Shown here piece after piece: positions 34,701 to 44,755 of a DNA stretch of 64,000 nt (the stretch's first letter is position 1; every line of letters starts with the position of its first letter). Source of the stretch: Plasmopara viticola (taxonomy: Eukaryota > Oomycota > Peronosporomycetes > Peronosporales > Peronosporaceae); the NCBI GenBank assembly GCA_001695595.3, contig MBPM02000002.1:1240001-1304000 (forward strand), in the 5' to 3' direction. The notes beneath the pieces were generated by a model. That model worked only from the letters and a program-made list of their open reading frames with translations, did no database searches and was not told the origin of the DNA. The translations under genes were made by a program, and so were the position numbers.

Positions 34701-35002
34701 AACAATCCCAACAACGAAAGGCGGTGAAAGCGCAAGATTCGTATACATGGCGGCAGAATCGGGCTTCTCCGCCGGCGCCCGTTCCTCAGCCGCACCCGAG
34801 CTCGTCGCTTCCTAGTGCGGACGACCGTATGATGGGTGGAGACAGTAGTAATAATCTTAGTAGAAGCGTCGATCGTGGGCTTGGCGGTGGTTTAACTACG
34901 GACAACGAGAACAAGTTTAGCAGCATCCAGGCGCCCTTTCTCGTGCAAAACAAGCTCTCGACTGGTCGCCGACAGAAGATGCTCAAGGGTTTAAAAAAGT
35001 AG
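31728..35002 (+). CDS. MYND zinc finger plus five-PDZ scaffold protein
   Basis: Four exons (31728-31871, 31954-32032, 32104-32312, 32396-35002; introns 71-83 nt) give about 1012 aa. The order is an acidic N-terminus with a seven-Asp run, a MYND-type finger split across exons 1-2 (CGNCG, CMSGCGEVFYCSRECN, then H and C), a Glu/Asp tract followed by a Lys-rich tract, and a coiled-coil-like charged helix. Five PDZ-like repeats follow. Repeats 2-5 each begin with an aromatic-x-V-x-W strand and a GPLG(V/L)T or PLGLSL carboxylate-binding loop. The tail is Pro/Gln-rich and ends in a basic QKMLKGLKK. It probably acts as an intracellular scaffold. Repeat 1 has lost the GLG-type loop and may not bind ligands. 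It is convergent with the photolyase, whose stop is 367 bp away. Confidence 0.88.
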
Positions 35003-35369
35003 AGGGAAGGACGGGAGCTTTAGCTCTTGCTGTCTGTTACAAAGCGATTGTGCGAGGCGTTGACAATGGCGTGGCAAAGAGTTGAAGAGAGGAAGAGGAA
35101 GGAAAAGCAGAAAATTTACAGGGAAGACTGAAGACATTTAGCACGACAATCGAACATGAGTAAAGTACAAGACGAATGTGATTGCGGGCAGAAAGCTCTG
35201 CCGAACATGTCAAGCTCATCTCTCGTTTGGTCTTGGATTCTTAGATAGTGTGGGTTTGAATGAAGAATGTATTGTGCGTGTCATGTCAATTTCCTATCAC
35301 ATACCTGCTGACTAGTGTCTTTTGATGCCGACACTGTCAAGAAAGTCAGCATTACGCATTCTTCTTAAT

Positions 35370-37085
35370 TCACTTCTGCACCTTTTTCTTCTTTGCAGCA
35401 GGTTCACTTTTCTCGGCTTCCCTTGGCTTCGCATCATTCTTATGACCGGACTTTGAGTGCTTCTTTGGTTCCATGTCTCCGTCTTTTGACCCTTTCTTGG
35501 CCTGAGCTGCTAGACGTTCAACCTTGGCAACATACGCGTCCATGCGGAACTTACGCTTGAGACCAGTCTCATTCATGTAGCGTACTTTGCCAAAGATCGG
35601 CCGCTCTCTCCAACCTTGGTCGTGCTTGCCAAACGTCCAGGCAACGCCTTCGTACGAATTTGCGTCCGGTGCATCCAATGCATACTTATTGTTCAGCACC
35701 AAGGCCGCATGGAACCCTTCTTCGGGCGTACGTGTCCACTCGAGCAACTTCTTTCCCCAATACATACGCATGTACCCATGCATCTTGCCCGTGACCACTA
35801 GTTCGCGTTGTGCAGCATTCCAAAACCTGTCTCCAGTTTGATAGGCCTCAAGCTGTTCACGCGTATACACTTGCTCTCGTTTATCACTGGCATGTTCTTG
35901 CAATGTTTTCTGCGCAAAGGGTGGAAGGCAGCGCATTGAATCGTAATTTTCATTATTGTATACCACCATGTTCAACGACAATTCACGGCGGACAATGAGT
36001 TCTTCAAGAAACGATGCTAATCCTTCCTTTGCTTTCGCCACCCCCTTTAACTTTTGTGCAGCGAGCACGATTCGTACGACACAAATGTGGCCGTGGCGTA
36101 AATAAACACTTAAATTACTGCCAGCGTCTAGGCTCGGTTCATTGCGCTCCGTAGCAAAACTCGCGAGTCTATTTGGACGTAGAAACTCTTTTGCACACGC
36201 AGATGCTGCCGACTCGCCTCCTTTAAATTGCCAGCCCACACTTTTCACGCTTCGGTCAACATCCAGCAGCTGCAGTGATTTCTCAACAGCTTCCACGCTC
36301 GTCACATCCAGCGCCTCTAGCTCCTTTGGTGTGTCAAGAACACTCAACAAAGTTTGGCCATCCGTTTTGCATGCTTTTGCAAGCACCATCTTTTCCAAAC
36401 AAACGGCATATCGATCCACGTGTTTATTGATCTTTGGCCGAATGGTACGTGCCATATATTCTTCCTTATTTGAAGCCTCTGCAACAGGCACCACAACGTC
36501 GCCTTCAATCTGAACAATGCCAAAGCCAGCCTCTTGATCTTCCACTGACGAAACGAGCTTGTCCAATGCCGAGCGCCATGGTCTCAAGTACGGACGGTCC
36601 GTTACTACTAATGCAGCTTTCCGCGCACAGACTTGAAGCAGCTCAATGCGTGTAAGACGTTCCTTGGCTTGATGGTGATGGTGAAACACATTAAAACTCA
36701 CGCCACGACCTGCAAGTCGTTGATGCACGTCAGCCAAACCTTCCAACACAAATAATGCGTGCCTTTCGGTAGAAAACGCATGAGCATTCGCGTCTTGCAG
36801 TGCTTCGGCTTTCCACTCATCGTTCTTGAACGATTGCAATGCAGGAAGCACGGAACGATCGGGAAACAGGTAGACTACGTGCAAAGGGACCTTCAACTCG
36901 TTGGCAGCCGCCACTGCGTATTCCAGCGCATAGTTGTGCTTGGTACGCACGGACGTCTGCATCCAATAGAGCAAGTACTTGCCGTCAAACTTTGACGTGG
37001 CTCCTTCGTAAAGCCATTGGATACGCTCGCAATGCAAACCGCTCGGTAACTTTAGCTTCTCTAACGCACGACGCACAGTTGCCAT
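35370..37085 (-). CDS. PHR: Class II CPD (deoxyribodipyrimidine) photolyase
   Basis: Intronless 571-residue light-driven repair enzyme that splits cyclobutane pyrimidine dimers using FADH-. The N-terminal photolyase fold (LLYWMQTSVRTKHNYAL, VPLHVVYLFPD) carries class II features. The FAD-binding half contains ELIVRRELSLNMVVYN, then YDS, GYMRMYWGKKLLEWTRTPEEGF, YALDAPDANSYEGVAW and RPIFGKVRYMN, the signature class II C-terminal motif. After the catalytic domain there is a roughly 50-residue Lys-rich tail ending KKKKVQK, likely a nuclear localisation signal. Length and motif order are normal for the class. Confidence 0.96.
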   Translation of the reverse strand: MATVRRALEKLKLPSGLHCERIQWLYEGATSKFDGKYLLYWMQTSVRTKHNYALEYAVAAANELKVPLHVVYLFPDRSVLPALQSFKNDEWKAEALQDANAHAFSTERHALFVLEGLADVHQRLAGRGVSFNVFHHHHQAKERLTRIELLQVCARKAALVVTDRPYLRPWRSALDKLVSSVEDQEAGFGIVQIEGDVVVPVAEASNKEEYMARTIRPKINKHVDRYAVCLEKMVLAKACKTDGQTLLSVLDTPKELEALDVTSVEAVEKSLQLLDVDRSVKSVGWQFKGGESAASACAKEFLRPNRLASFATERNEPSLDAGSNLSVYLRHGHICVVRIVLAAQKLKGVAKAKEGLASFLEELIVRRELSLNMVVYNNENYDSMRCLPPFAQKTLQEHASDKREQVYTREQLEAYQTGDRFWNAAQRELVVTGKMHGYMRMYWGKKLLEWTRTPEEGFHAALVLNNKYALDAPDANSYEGVAWTFGKHDQGWRERPIFGKVRYMNETGLKRKFRMDAYVAKVERLAAQAKKGSKDGDMEPKKHSKSGHKNDAKPREAEKSEPAAKKKKVQK

Positions 37086-37818
37086 GTTGTACAGCTAAAC
37101 GATCAATAGCTTCTTGCTGGCCGTTCAAAGTGTGACCACAGCGCTTGCAGCAGCCGTCTTCCATGCAGTGTCTCAAGCTTGAGATTAAAGGTGCGATCTG
37201 TACGACTGTACCCTGTCAAAAGCGATCGTGCAGTTGGATCCCATAGCTCTCCAAAACCGATAATAGGGGGCAGCCTTAACACTAAAAAGTGTTGCGGACG
37301 TTATTTCTGGCAGCAACCCACTACGATCTCTGACGTAGATTGAGACGATTCATCAGTGTGCAAGTGATTCTTAGTGACGTATTCTATCTTGTATAACTAC
37401 AATACATGTTGATCGAAGGCCACAGAGAAATCGCATAAACCTGTTCTCTGTGCAATTTAGCCACGGTTCAAATGTCAAGGGGAGTAAAAGCACACATCTT
37501 ATCAGTTGTTGGGTCCTAGATTAGGCTGCACAAAATATTTGACGATTTATTACTTTCTTTCGTAAGAAATTACGTCGTTGATAGTAAGTTAGACCATTTC
37601 TGATTCCGTTGTAGTGGTAGTTCAGCCTACGAAAGAAAGCTCGATTTAGACTTGTAACTTTCCACTTTCTGCATTCTAAACGCAGACATTGAATGTAGGG
37701 TGGGCAGGGTGCTTCCAGATGTTAGTGTATAGACACTCTACCCCTTTTTCATGGCAATCTCCTCTTCATTATCATATCTATTCCGTAACTCGCGACGAGG
37801 AATCCTACACCACACTTA
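37086..37818. other. Intergenic, probable photolyase promoter
   Basis: 733 bp upstream of the photolyase start with no coding evidence. It includes a short inverted repeat around CACAGAGAAAT...GTTCTCTGTG near 37420-37455. No light-responsive or other known element was identified. Confidence 0.4.
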
Positions 37819-38208
37819 ATGAAGGAAAACGAACACTGGATGTCGCTTGACGAACCCGATTCTTGTCGCGGGCAATCAGTCTGTACCAAAGTCGACCGAT
37901 TCCTCGATCGGTTGATCAAGACAATGAACAAAGACCACTCACCTTGCTTTCAGGAGCGTGCATTCGGTACCGAGGACAGCAAGGTATTGAAGGACTCTAT
38001 GGCAGAGCGCGTCCGTGCTTTGTTTCTACGTGCAAGATCCAGAGCAATCGCGAGATCAGTGGCAATCTATGACAGTAGTATTATCGTCTCGAAACGAAAC
38101 CATATTGCTATCGATGAAGCAAACGACAATCTGTGGCTTGAACAAGAAGGACAAGACCGCCAAGTGCAGTGCGGTTATCGGTGTTTAGTTGACGAAGCAA
38201 CAATCTGA
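37819..38208 (+). CDS. Hypothetical protein, 129 aa
   Basis: Single open frame with ATG at 37819, charged throughout (MKENEHWMSLDEPDSCRGQ...), with a basic helical stretch (MAERVRALFLRARSRAIARS) and no membrane segment or recognised domain. It ends 48 bp before the stop of the convergent CFAP251 gene, a spacing like other gene pairs in this window. It may be a lineage-specific gene, a terminal exon of a longer one, or chance. No family recognised. Confidence 0.42.
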   Translation: MKENEHWMSLDEPDSCRGQSVCTKVDRFLDRLIKTMNKDHSPCFQERAFGTEDSKVLKDSMAERVRALFLRARSRAIARSVAIYDSSIIVSKRNHIAIDEANDNLWLEQEGQDRQVQCGYRCLVDEATI

Positions 38209-38256
38209 GCTTTTGGAGTAGTGATGTAATAAAAAACGCGTTTGTTTTGTTGTCGA

Positions 38257-41200
38257 TCAACTCTCCCCTTGCCTATCTTCTGGCTCATAATCGTCGAATC
38301 CCAGGATTTTATCGACAAAAGTCATCGCTGTGTACTGCGCTTCCAGCACCAGTCCATTAGCCTCGTTTTCAGAGGCAAGCAATGCTCCAAGACAACTTGC
38401 CAGCTCTTCTGTGCTCATACCTTCACCCGAGTGCAGCAATCGCTCCTTAAGGTGCTCCCATTTCAACGTTACGGGGCGTTTGCCACCATCGTCTCTTGAT
38501 TCTTTGTCTACCGACGCGAGAACAGCAAAAGCACGCTCAATCTGCGTCTTGCCAACTCCAAACACTGGTCGGTGATTGACGTACAATTTGATCAAATCGA
38601 CCAGTCCAATCCGCTCCACCGGTTGAGACGTTTTGGTAAAGCGTGAATAGCGCACTTCACTCACCATGTGTTGAATCTCCTCGTCCGTCGGGTAATATCC
38701 TAACGCCCGCATGACATTCGGGATCTCGCGTAACGGAATGTGCGAGGTGATCGCGCGAGGAGCAGTCGACCTTTCACCCTGCACACGGAGTTGCGCAAGG
38801 TAGAAATAATCGACCATCTCATGGTACACTTGTCCATCTCGCCCACCTTCTAAGAGTGCTAGGTACGGTGCAAGAGCTTTTTCATCTTCAGACATTACTT
38901 CAGCACTAGATGGCGTGTGTTTAGCCTCTAGAAGGTCTAATTCGTGAGGATTAATTGCCCACATGTTGACTACAAGGTCGTCGCCACCTGCAGTCAGCAA
39001 GTGACTGCCATCAAACGTCACGTCCACATTGCTGATCATGCCTGGATGTGCAATAAGCCCCATGGCCTTGTGTGGGTTCCCATCAAGAGGGATCTTGAGC
39101 AAGCCAACGACCTTTTCAATCGTACTATAGACACAGTATCGCTCCGCGACGCCACCTGTAGCTTCTGCGGCTAGCTCGTCATCTTTTCGGAGAGGAACAA
39201 GCACCAATTTATTAATTGGTCGACCGTACGATGGTCCTAACGTTGTTTTTCGGCACGTTTGGTTGCCCGTGTTCCACTGCTTGAATTTGTACTCATCGTT
39301 CGCCACGATGATTAAATCTTCCCGGCTTCCTCGTAATTCGGGGTGCCAGCAACACGCAGTGGGTACAGCACTCTGCTCGATGCGTGTAGGAGGCTGCTTC
39401 AAAACAATGCCATTCGAGATGCTCGAGCGCTCTAAGCAATACTCCACGAGCGTTCGGTCTTCACTCACGGACACAAGGACCAATTGTCCATCACCGTTGC
39501 GCGAAAACTCCAGCCCCGTGACCGGTTTTGAATGGACACGACACCGTCCTAGATACACCCACTCGTCCACATCCTTTGAACCCTCGGGAACGTGCTTTGC
39601 GCTCCACATGCCAAGGAACAAACTGGCGTCCAGCGCGACAAAAAGGGACGACTCGGGACTTCCTACTATATTTGTAATCGCAGCTTTACCAAGCCGAACG
39701 GTGGCCAAATCATCAAGACGCTGGGCGTGCAACACTTTGACGACTCCGCTCATAAAGCCAACGAGCAACTTTTGACCGTCGCGAGTAAATGTCAAGCACT
39801 CTGGACGCAGCTTGGTGGGGTTAAAACGCCGGACCATGATAACGCGCTTAGCTGAGTAATCCAGAAGCTGTACGACTCCAGAGTACGAACTTATTGCGAG
39901 CTGTGCAAGACACGGGTGAGCAGCAAGTCCGTGGATCGAGTCATTCATGCCTTGCATTAGGAGCGTACCGCGTCGTTGATCAGCTTCGTGCTCTTCAAAC
40001 AAGGCCGCGCTCATGCCGACGATAAACGCAGAGGTTGTTGCCACAAGAAAGTCTGGCACATGAAACGATTCATCATCCTTTGGGTCGTTGCCTCCTTTAA
40101 TGGTTGCTGGACCCGACGCTAGAGCGAACGAAATGCTTGTGACGGGACCAGCATTAATGTCCTCGAACCAAGCCACTAATCGAAAATCAAAGTCGTAAAA
40201 GCGAACGGCGCCCTCATTCGAGCCCAGAACGAGATAGCCGTCTATATCGAGTACGACAGTGAGCGCGACCTTTTGTTGTGGCTCAGCTCCGCCTGCGAGA
40301 CGTACGATTTTGACGGCTTTGCGCTCTGGAAAAGTGCTTGCGGGATCGTTAGCGGTGTCCGCCTTTTGCATCGTGTCCCAAAGCACGAGATCACCGTCTT
40401 CCGTTCCGGTGAGGGCTTGAGCCGAATCGGGTACAAACAGTGATTGCGTAAAGGCCCCAACTGTCTGACGAAAATCCTTTTGAGTGAGGGAAGGAGAGTA
40501 AAATAGCAGTGTGTGAGCAGCCCAACTCCAGAAAATCACCCGTTGGCGACCCGTTGTGACGAGTTCTCGAATGTCGTACGTATTGAAGCGCACAGTGTGC
40601 TGAACGTCTTCCGTGGCTACGAGGGACAAGTGCAGCGGCTTTGAAATGACAGCTCCCTCGCCCGAAGCTGCCCACTCCCATACTGCCAACTCTTGATCAA
40701 ACCCCTTTTGATCAATTGGCTTGCTATTGGCAGCATCGTTCTTGTCGCGATTCACAGCACTCAATGTGACTAGAAAGAGCGCGTCGGGAGAGATATCGAG
40801 AGCTTGCACCCCATTTGCATGCGGACGAGATATCGTTCGAATCGGATCGCCCGAGTGACTGTCCCACACCACGAGCATTGAATCAATGCCGTGATCAGCC
40901 GTGACGATCCAGCGCTTGTCCTCACTCACGACACAGCAGGAAATGGGGTGGCAATGACCTTGCAGCAACCGTTGCTGTCGATTGGCATAGTCAAAGATCA
41001 CACCCGTGTGTGCGGCCGCATAGAACACCGCACGACGCGTTTCGGTAGATAGACTATGGACTCCGTTTACTAAATCCTTTTGAAAACCAAAAGTCCAGGC
41101 TAGTTTCAACCCATTGCCACCGACAGCAACGGGGTCGAAGTCTGTGCAAGCGCTGGCAATAGCAGGGTTACACTCGCTATCGTTTTTCAACACGTTGCTT

Positions 41201-41322
41201 TTATCAATATTTTCGATAGGATCTGCAGTCTCGGCTAATGCTTCGGACGACATGGTCGACCGAACTTGATCGCTTCCAAATCCGTTTCTTGCATTGAAGC
41301 GGCGAGTCAAGTTTTGATTCAT
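38257..41322 (-). CDS. CFAP251: Cilia- and flagella-associated protein 251 (WDR66) homologue
   Basis: Intronless 1021-residue WD-repeat protein. Two beta-propellers' worth of WD-like repeats run from about residue 110 to 800 (GHCHPISCCVVSEDKRWIV, VVWDSHSG, LTGTEDGDLVLWD, SYSGVVQLLDY, HPGMISNVDVTFDGSHLLT, NMWAINP). A C-terminal region follows with the EF-hand-like LREIPNVMRALGYYPTDEEI segment that characterises CFAP251, then LIKLYVNHRPVFGV. The family belongs to the calmodulin- and spoke-associated complex at the base of radial spokes in motile axonemes. An intact copy implies flagellated zoospores. The N-terminal 90 residues are low-complexity. Confidence 0.9.
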   Translation of the reverse strand: MNQNLTRRFNARNGFGSDQVRSTMSSEALAETADPIENIDKSNVLKNDSECNPAIASACTDFDPVAVGGNGLKLAWTFGFQKDLVNGVHSLSTETRRAVFYAAAHTGVIFDYANRQQRLLQGHCHPISCCVVSEDKRWIVTADHGIDSMLVVWDSHSGDPIRTISRPHANGVQALDISPDALFLVTLSAVNRDKNDAANSKPIDQKGFDQELAVWEWAASGEGAVISKPLHLSLVATEDVQHTVRFNTYDIRELVTTGRQRVIFWSWAAHTLLFYSPSLTQKDFRQTVGAFTQSLFVPDSAQALTGTEDGDLVLWDTMQKADTANDPASTFPERKAVKIVRLAGGAEPQQKVALTVVLDIDGYLVLGSNEGAVRFYDFDFRLVAWFEDINAGPVTSISFALASGPATIKGGNDPKDDESFHVPDFLVATTSAFIVGMSAALFEEHEADQRRGTLLMQGMNDSIHGLAAHPCLAQLAISSYSGVVQLLDYSAKRVIMVRRFNPTKLRPECLTFTRDGQKLLVGFMSGVVKVLHAQRLDDLATVRLGKAAITNIVGSPESSLFVALDASLFLGMWSAKHVPEGSKDVDEWVYLGRCRVHSKPVTGLEFSRNGDGQLVLVSVSEDRTLVEYCLERSSISNGIVLKQPPTRIEQSAVPTACCWHPELRGSREDLIIVANDEYKFKQWNTGNQTCRKTTLGPSYGRPINKLVLVPLRKDDELAAEATGGVAERYCVYSTIEKVVGLLKIPLDGNPHKAMGLIAHPGMISNVDVTFDGSHLLTAGGDDLVVNMWAINPHELDLLEAKHTPSSAEVMSEDEKALAPYLALLEGGRDGQVYHEMVDYFYLAQLRVQGERSTAPRAITSHIPLREIPNVMRALGYYPTDEEIQHMVSEVRYSRFTKTSQPVERIGLVDLIKLYVNHRPVFGVGKTQIERAFAVLASVDKESRDDGGKRPVTLKWEHLKERLLHSGEGMSTEELASCLGALLASENEANGLVLEAQYTAMTFVDKILGFDDYEPEDRQGES

Positions 41323-41667
41323 ACTTGATATACCCCTGATAATTAATGTTTAAATGCTGTTGCTACTTAGAGATACAGCATAGTATGCATAGTACAATTA
41401 CTACAGTTCATTTCAGGCATAAATGTGTTTTCCCATAGACGGCGGCTTATTGGAAATCCGCGGACATGCTAAAATACGTATAACCATCCTTCCGTACCCC
41501 ATGATGTAAGCAGTATTGCCAGCCTGACTCTGTCATACTAGCTAGTGCACGCGGTGCTGCCTCCGCAAGGTAGCGAAGGCGACCGAGTCGTCAAACGACG
41601 ATCATTGTTGCCGCTTCAAGTCGTTTGTGGGCTTCCAGCCGTTACCTATACACCAACTTTCGTTCTT
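41323..41667. other. Intergenic upstream of CFAP251
   Basis: 345 bp holding the probable CFAP251 promoter and the 3' flank of the C2-domain remnant. No element recognised. Confidence 0.4.
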
Positions 41668-42058
41668 TCAGACGTAAACGTGGCGCTCTTGGTCATATAA
41701 ATGCTTGAGACAAATCTTTAGGAGCAGCGTGCTATTGCGCTCCTCGCTTGTAAATTTACTGGCCAGTGAGAGTTGGTAATTTTCAAGAGTTGACACCTCC
41801 ATGTCGTCGGCGCATATAGTTACGGGTACAACGAGCGTACCGAGCAAGTCATCCGAATGCAATCTGTCCATGTCATAGACTTTAACGCTAAGTACGGCGC
41901 TAAGAGCGTGGGAAAACGTATTGCTCTGGAGGATTCCAACTGGGTCGAGCATGTTCTCGAGGCATGAACTGCGGTGCTTGGTCGCGTTGACCTCAAATGT
42001 CACGTCCCGCAAAGCTAAAATCGGTGAACGGCAGGTCTGACGCACCGCGTAAGGTCAT
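41668..42058 (-). pseudogene. C2-domain protein gene, apparently frameshifted
   Basis: Reading from ATG at 42058 downwards, MTLRGASDLPFTDFSFAGRD is a typical start of a C2 domain, but this frame ends in TGA a codon later. The adjacent frame carries the rest: VTFEVNATKHRSSCLENMLDPVG, then AVLSVKVYDMDRLHSDDLLGTL and VSTLENYQLSLAS, ending at 41668. The two parts overlap near 41995-42005, as expected for a small indel. Within the second part, the usual N/DPVW is DPVGIL. C2 domains bind phospholipids, often with Ca2+; Asp residues of the KVYDMDRLHSDD loop are kept. A truncated 125-residue product from the second frame, or a sequencing error, cannot be excluded. Confidence 0.6.
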
Positions 42059-43053
42059 GTATAGGAAAGGCATTGAGCTGATCAATTCTAAACTCCGAAA
42101 TAGTGTCTGATTTTCGCTACATATAGAAGAAAGCTTTCTACATTGTATTCCTTCTCAAGAATTATAATGTTTAAGAAAAACAGCCTTTCATGATATCCAG
42201 GAATTGCAGTACCAGTTCGGATTAGCGAATTGCATTTCCGATAGTCGATAACTCTACCAATTCTCATATATATACGCTGTAGAATTGCACACTGTAGTCC
42301 AATGCTTGGCTTCGTGTATCAGTATCTGGTTGCTCTGTTACCAGTGTCGTCAAAAGTGTTTCTGTTTTCAATGTGGAGATTATCAAGCGGTGTGTTTAGA
42401 CAATCCAGAATAAAAAGAGATGGTGGAGGTAAGCTTGTAAATACGTTGTGTTCCCCGACATTACGATGCTTTTGTGCCCAAAGCACGTCACATTAACGTC
42501 TCGTACTGCTATGGGTTGTCAACGGCGCACGTGTGTCTTTTGCCATGCATTATGAGAAATTAACATCAAAAGGTGTGCAAAAGCGATTCATCACGTTTAC
42601 TTTGCGAAGCTCGTCTTTACAATCATACGTGAGTGTGTTGCATCAAATGCAATTCTTGGCAATCTTAGAGTCTTACAAAGTGTTTGTGCTTTACATACTC
42701 GTGTGTCAATGGCATCGAAAAAAAGGTGAAAGTATAGAAATGCCTGAGGATTTATATATATAAGGTTCACGCAAAATCGCGACTACAAATCCGAAATGCA
42801 TACGGGTCGCAAGCAGCAGTCCCAGGCAAGTATAATCGCATAAGAGAATTTCATAGTCAATAAGTCATCCAGCTAGCATCGTCACCTCATGCATACTTGG
42901 TGTTTGTTTCTATAGCGCTAGTGCATCATTTGCGATTGGTACTGTTGGCCCATATTAACATTGTGATTGGCTAAGTAAGTGAGAGGCTTTAATCAAATCA
43001 AACGTCAATACTTGGGATCGGTACATTGTTTGATTGAGCCGGTATACCAAGCG
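42059..43053. other. Intergenic, possible eroded coding traces
   Basis: About 1 kb between the C2 remnant and eIF4E. Frames of 64-76 codons near 42302-42763 include CQRRTCVFC and KGVQKRFITFT, faintly like the C-terminal Cys-rich end of a DDE transposase, but too short and shifted to assign. The last 150 bp before 43054 probably include the eIF4E promoter. Confidence 0.35.
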
Positions 43054-43899
43054 ATGGCATCGGGAGACGCCGAAAAGCACGAACTGAACGAGCCCTGGGC
43101 CATATGGGAGCAGCGTGAACAAGGGAAAAACATGTCGTATGGCGAAAAGCTTTTCAAGCTCTGCACTTTTAGCACTGTAGAGGAATTTTGGGGCTACTGG
43201 AACAACATTCCATCACCCAGGTGGGTCAGTTCAGCCCGAGTTATGCATTTCTACAGTTCAATCGCTGATTTAGCCGAATCTTGTTGGGCTACATGCATAT
43301 AAAACATTCGTATTTTTCGAGCAGCCAAGTTTTGTTCGATGGCTTTACTCACAAGAAATTCGCAAATCGCACGGTGGAAGGCTTTGCGGTCTTTAAAGAA
43401 GGCATCGTTCCCGAGTGGGAAGACCCGGAAAATAAAAATGGTGGCGAGTGGTCAATCCGAAAAGGTATGTATAATTTTAATGTCGAAGTGTAGGCCAAGC
43501 ACAACGAAGTCCTCTCTGATGCATTACGTGCATGTCATTCTTAGAGGTCGGAGCACAAGAGCTAGACGAGTTTTGGGAGAAGTTAGTACTCGGTGCCGTT
43601 GGCGAGATGATCGACCCAGGCAATGAGGTGACGGGTGTACGTGTTGTTCATAAGGTAGAGAATGTGGTCACGTAAAGGATTATGGTTTTGGGATCCTAAG
43701 TCCTGCTGCTGTTTTGCACTTGCAGAATAACAAGAAGGATAAGAAAGACTCTGGCAACAATTACCGCTACGAGATATGGTTGCGGGGCTTAAGCCGTATC
43801 AAGGCCGACGAAATTCGCAATAGGACGATGGATGTGGTAAACTCCGGCAGCTCTGGGGCACCATGGGTGTCCAATGAGTTTATGTACAAGAAACACTAA
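43054..43899 (+). CDS. EIF4E: Translation initiation factor eIF4E
   Basis: Cap-binding protein. Four exons (43054-43220, 43325-43464, 43545-43654, 43726-43899; introns 104, 80 and 71 nt) give 196 aa. The conserved series is present: EPWAIWEQREQ, STVEEFWGYWNNI, KEGIVPEWEDPEN with the cap-stacking Trp-Glu, GGEWSIRK, LDEFWEKLVLGAVGE, RYEIWLRG and a C-terminal tail. Exons 3-4 encode a Lys/Asp-rich loop (HKNNKKDKKDSGNN) before the final cap-binding strand, slightly longer than in animal eIF4E. Start is the in-frame ATG in GCGATGGCA; the frame stays open upstream from a GTG without another ATG. Confidence 0.93.
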
Positions 43900-44103
43900 G
43901 TGTTACCAGTCGCAGATCGATCACGTGCAATACTTTAACCACCACAGTCGCTGTAGCGGCGCAGGAGGGAGCGCGTAGCGCATTTTATATATAAAAAATA
44001 CACAAAGCAACATTTTGCTATGCTAAAATGTCCCATTACTCCAACTTTACAATAGGCGAATATAAAAACGAATTTAACACAAATTATTCGATTCGCATCC
44101 ACC

Positions 44104-44755
44104 ATGGCAACTAGCAGGGTAAAGATGCTTTTTTCAGACGCTCCTCCGGACGCGCTTGAGTGCGTACAACGCAATGTTGTATCCACAATCTACGTAAATG
44201 AACTCACTCTCGTAGTTCTGCCTTAGAAAGCTCTTATCACCGAAGCGTAAGCTTATATACGGACTCTTCGCCTTTGGCCCTGGGACTTTACTGGGTTTGT
44301 ATCTCTACTCAGTGAAGCAACAGATGGAGCAAGAGAACGAGGCAATTCGACTAGCGGAAATGAAAAGTGAGTTAAGTGTCGTCCAAGCACGCCAAGACAA
44401 AAATCTGGCCTTGGCCACCGCAATAAAGGAAATGCACGACCGTCTTCGGCGACTAGAGGAGGAAGCTATTGCTAGTCGGAAAGTTTTAGCTAAGGCGACG
44501 GGTGTTGCTCAATGTCTAGAAGATAGCAAGACCATAGAGACGATAAATGTGGGACCAAGCACAAGCGAGAGCAAGATCGATGCCGCGTTAGCTGTGCTCA
44601 CAGCCGACGAGAAGGTGCGCGAGGAGGCGGCATCACCAAATTGGCTGACGTCGTCACTCGATGGTGCACAGGGACGCAAACATCAACGTCACCAGGAGAT
44701 GTTGGAGCAGGATGTGGCAAAGTATGTGGCGGAGCAGAAGAAGATAACAAAGTAA
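44104..44755 (+). CDS. Membrane-anchored coiled-coil protein, unknown function
   Basis: Exons 44104-44118 and 44216-44755 (97-nt intron GTAAAG...CTCGTAG) give 184 aa. The ATG lies in CCACCATGGCA, a strong initiation context. After a short N-terminus (MATSR, then FCLRKLLSPKRK) there is one hydrophobic segment (LIYGLFAFGPGTLLGLYLY). A long charged coiled coil follows (QQMEQENEAIRLAEMKSEL through IKEMHDRLRRLEEEAIA), then a polar tail ending AEQKKITK. The pattern suggests a signal-anchored membrane protein with a cytosolic coiled coil. No family recognised. It begins 204 bp after eIF4E. Confidence 0.7.

Noticed and set aside
42302..42763. PiggyBac-like transposase C-terminus
   Set aside because: Only a vague CxxC and a KRFITFT string in different frames; not enough to call a mobile element.
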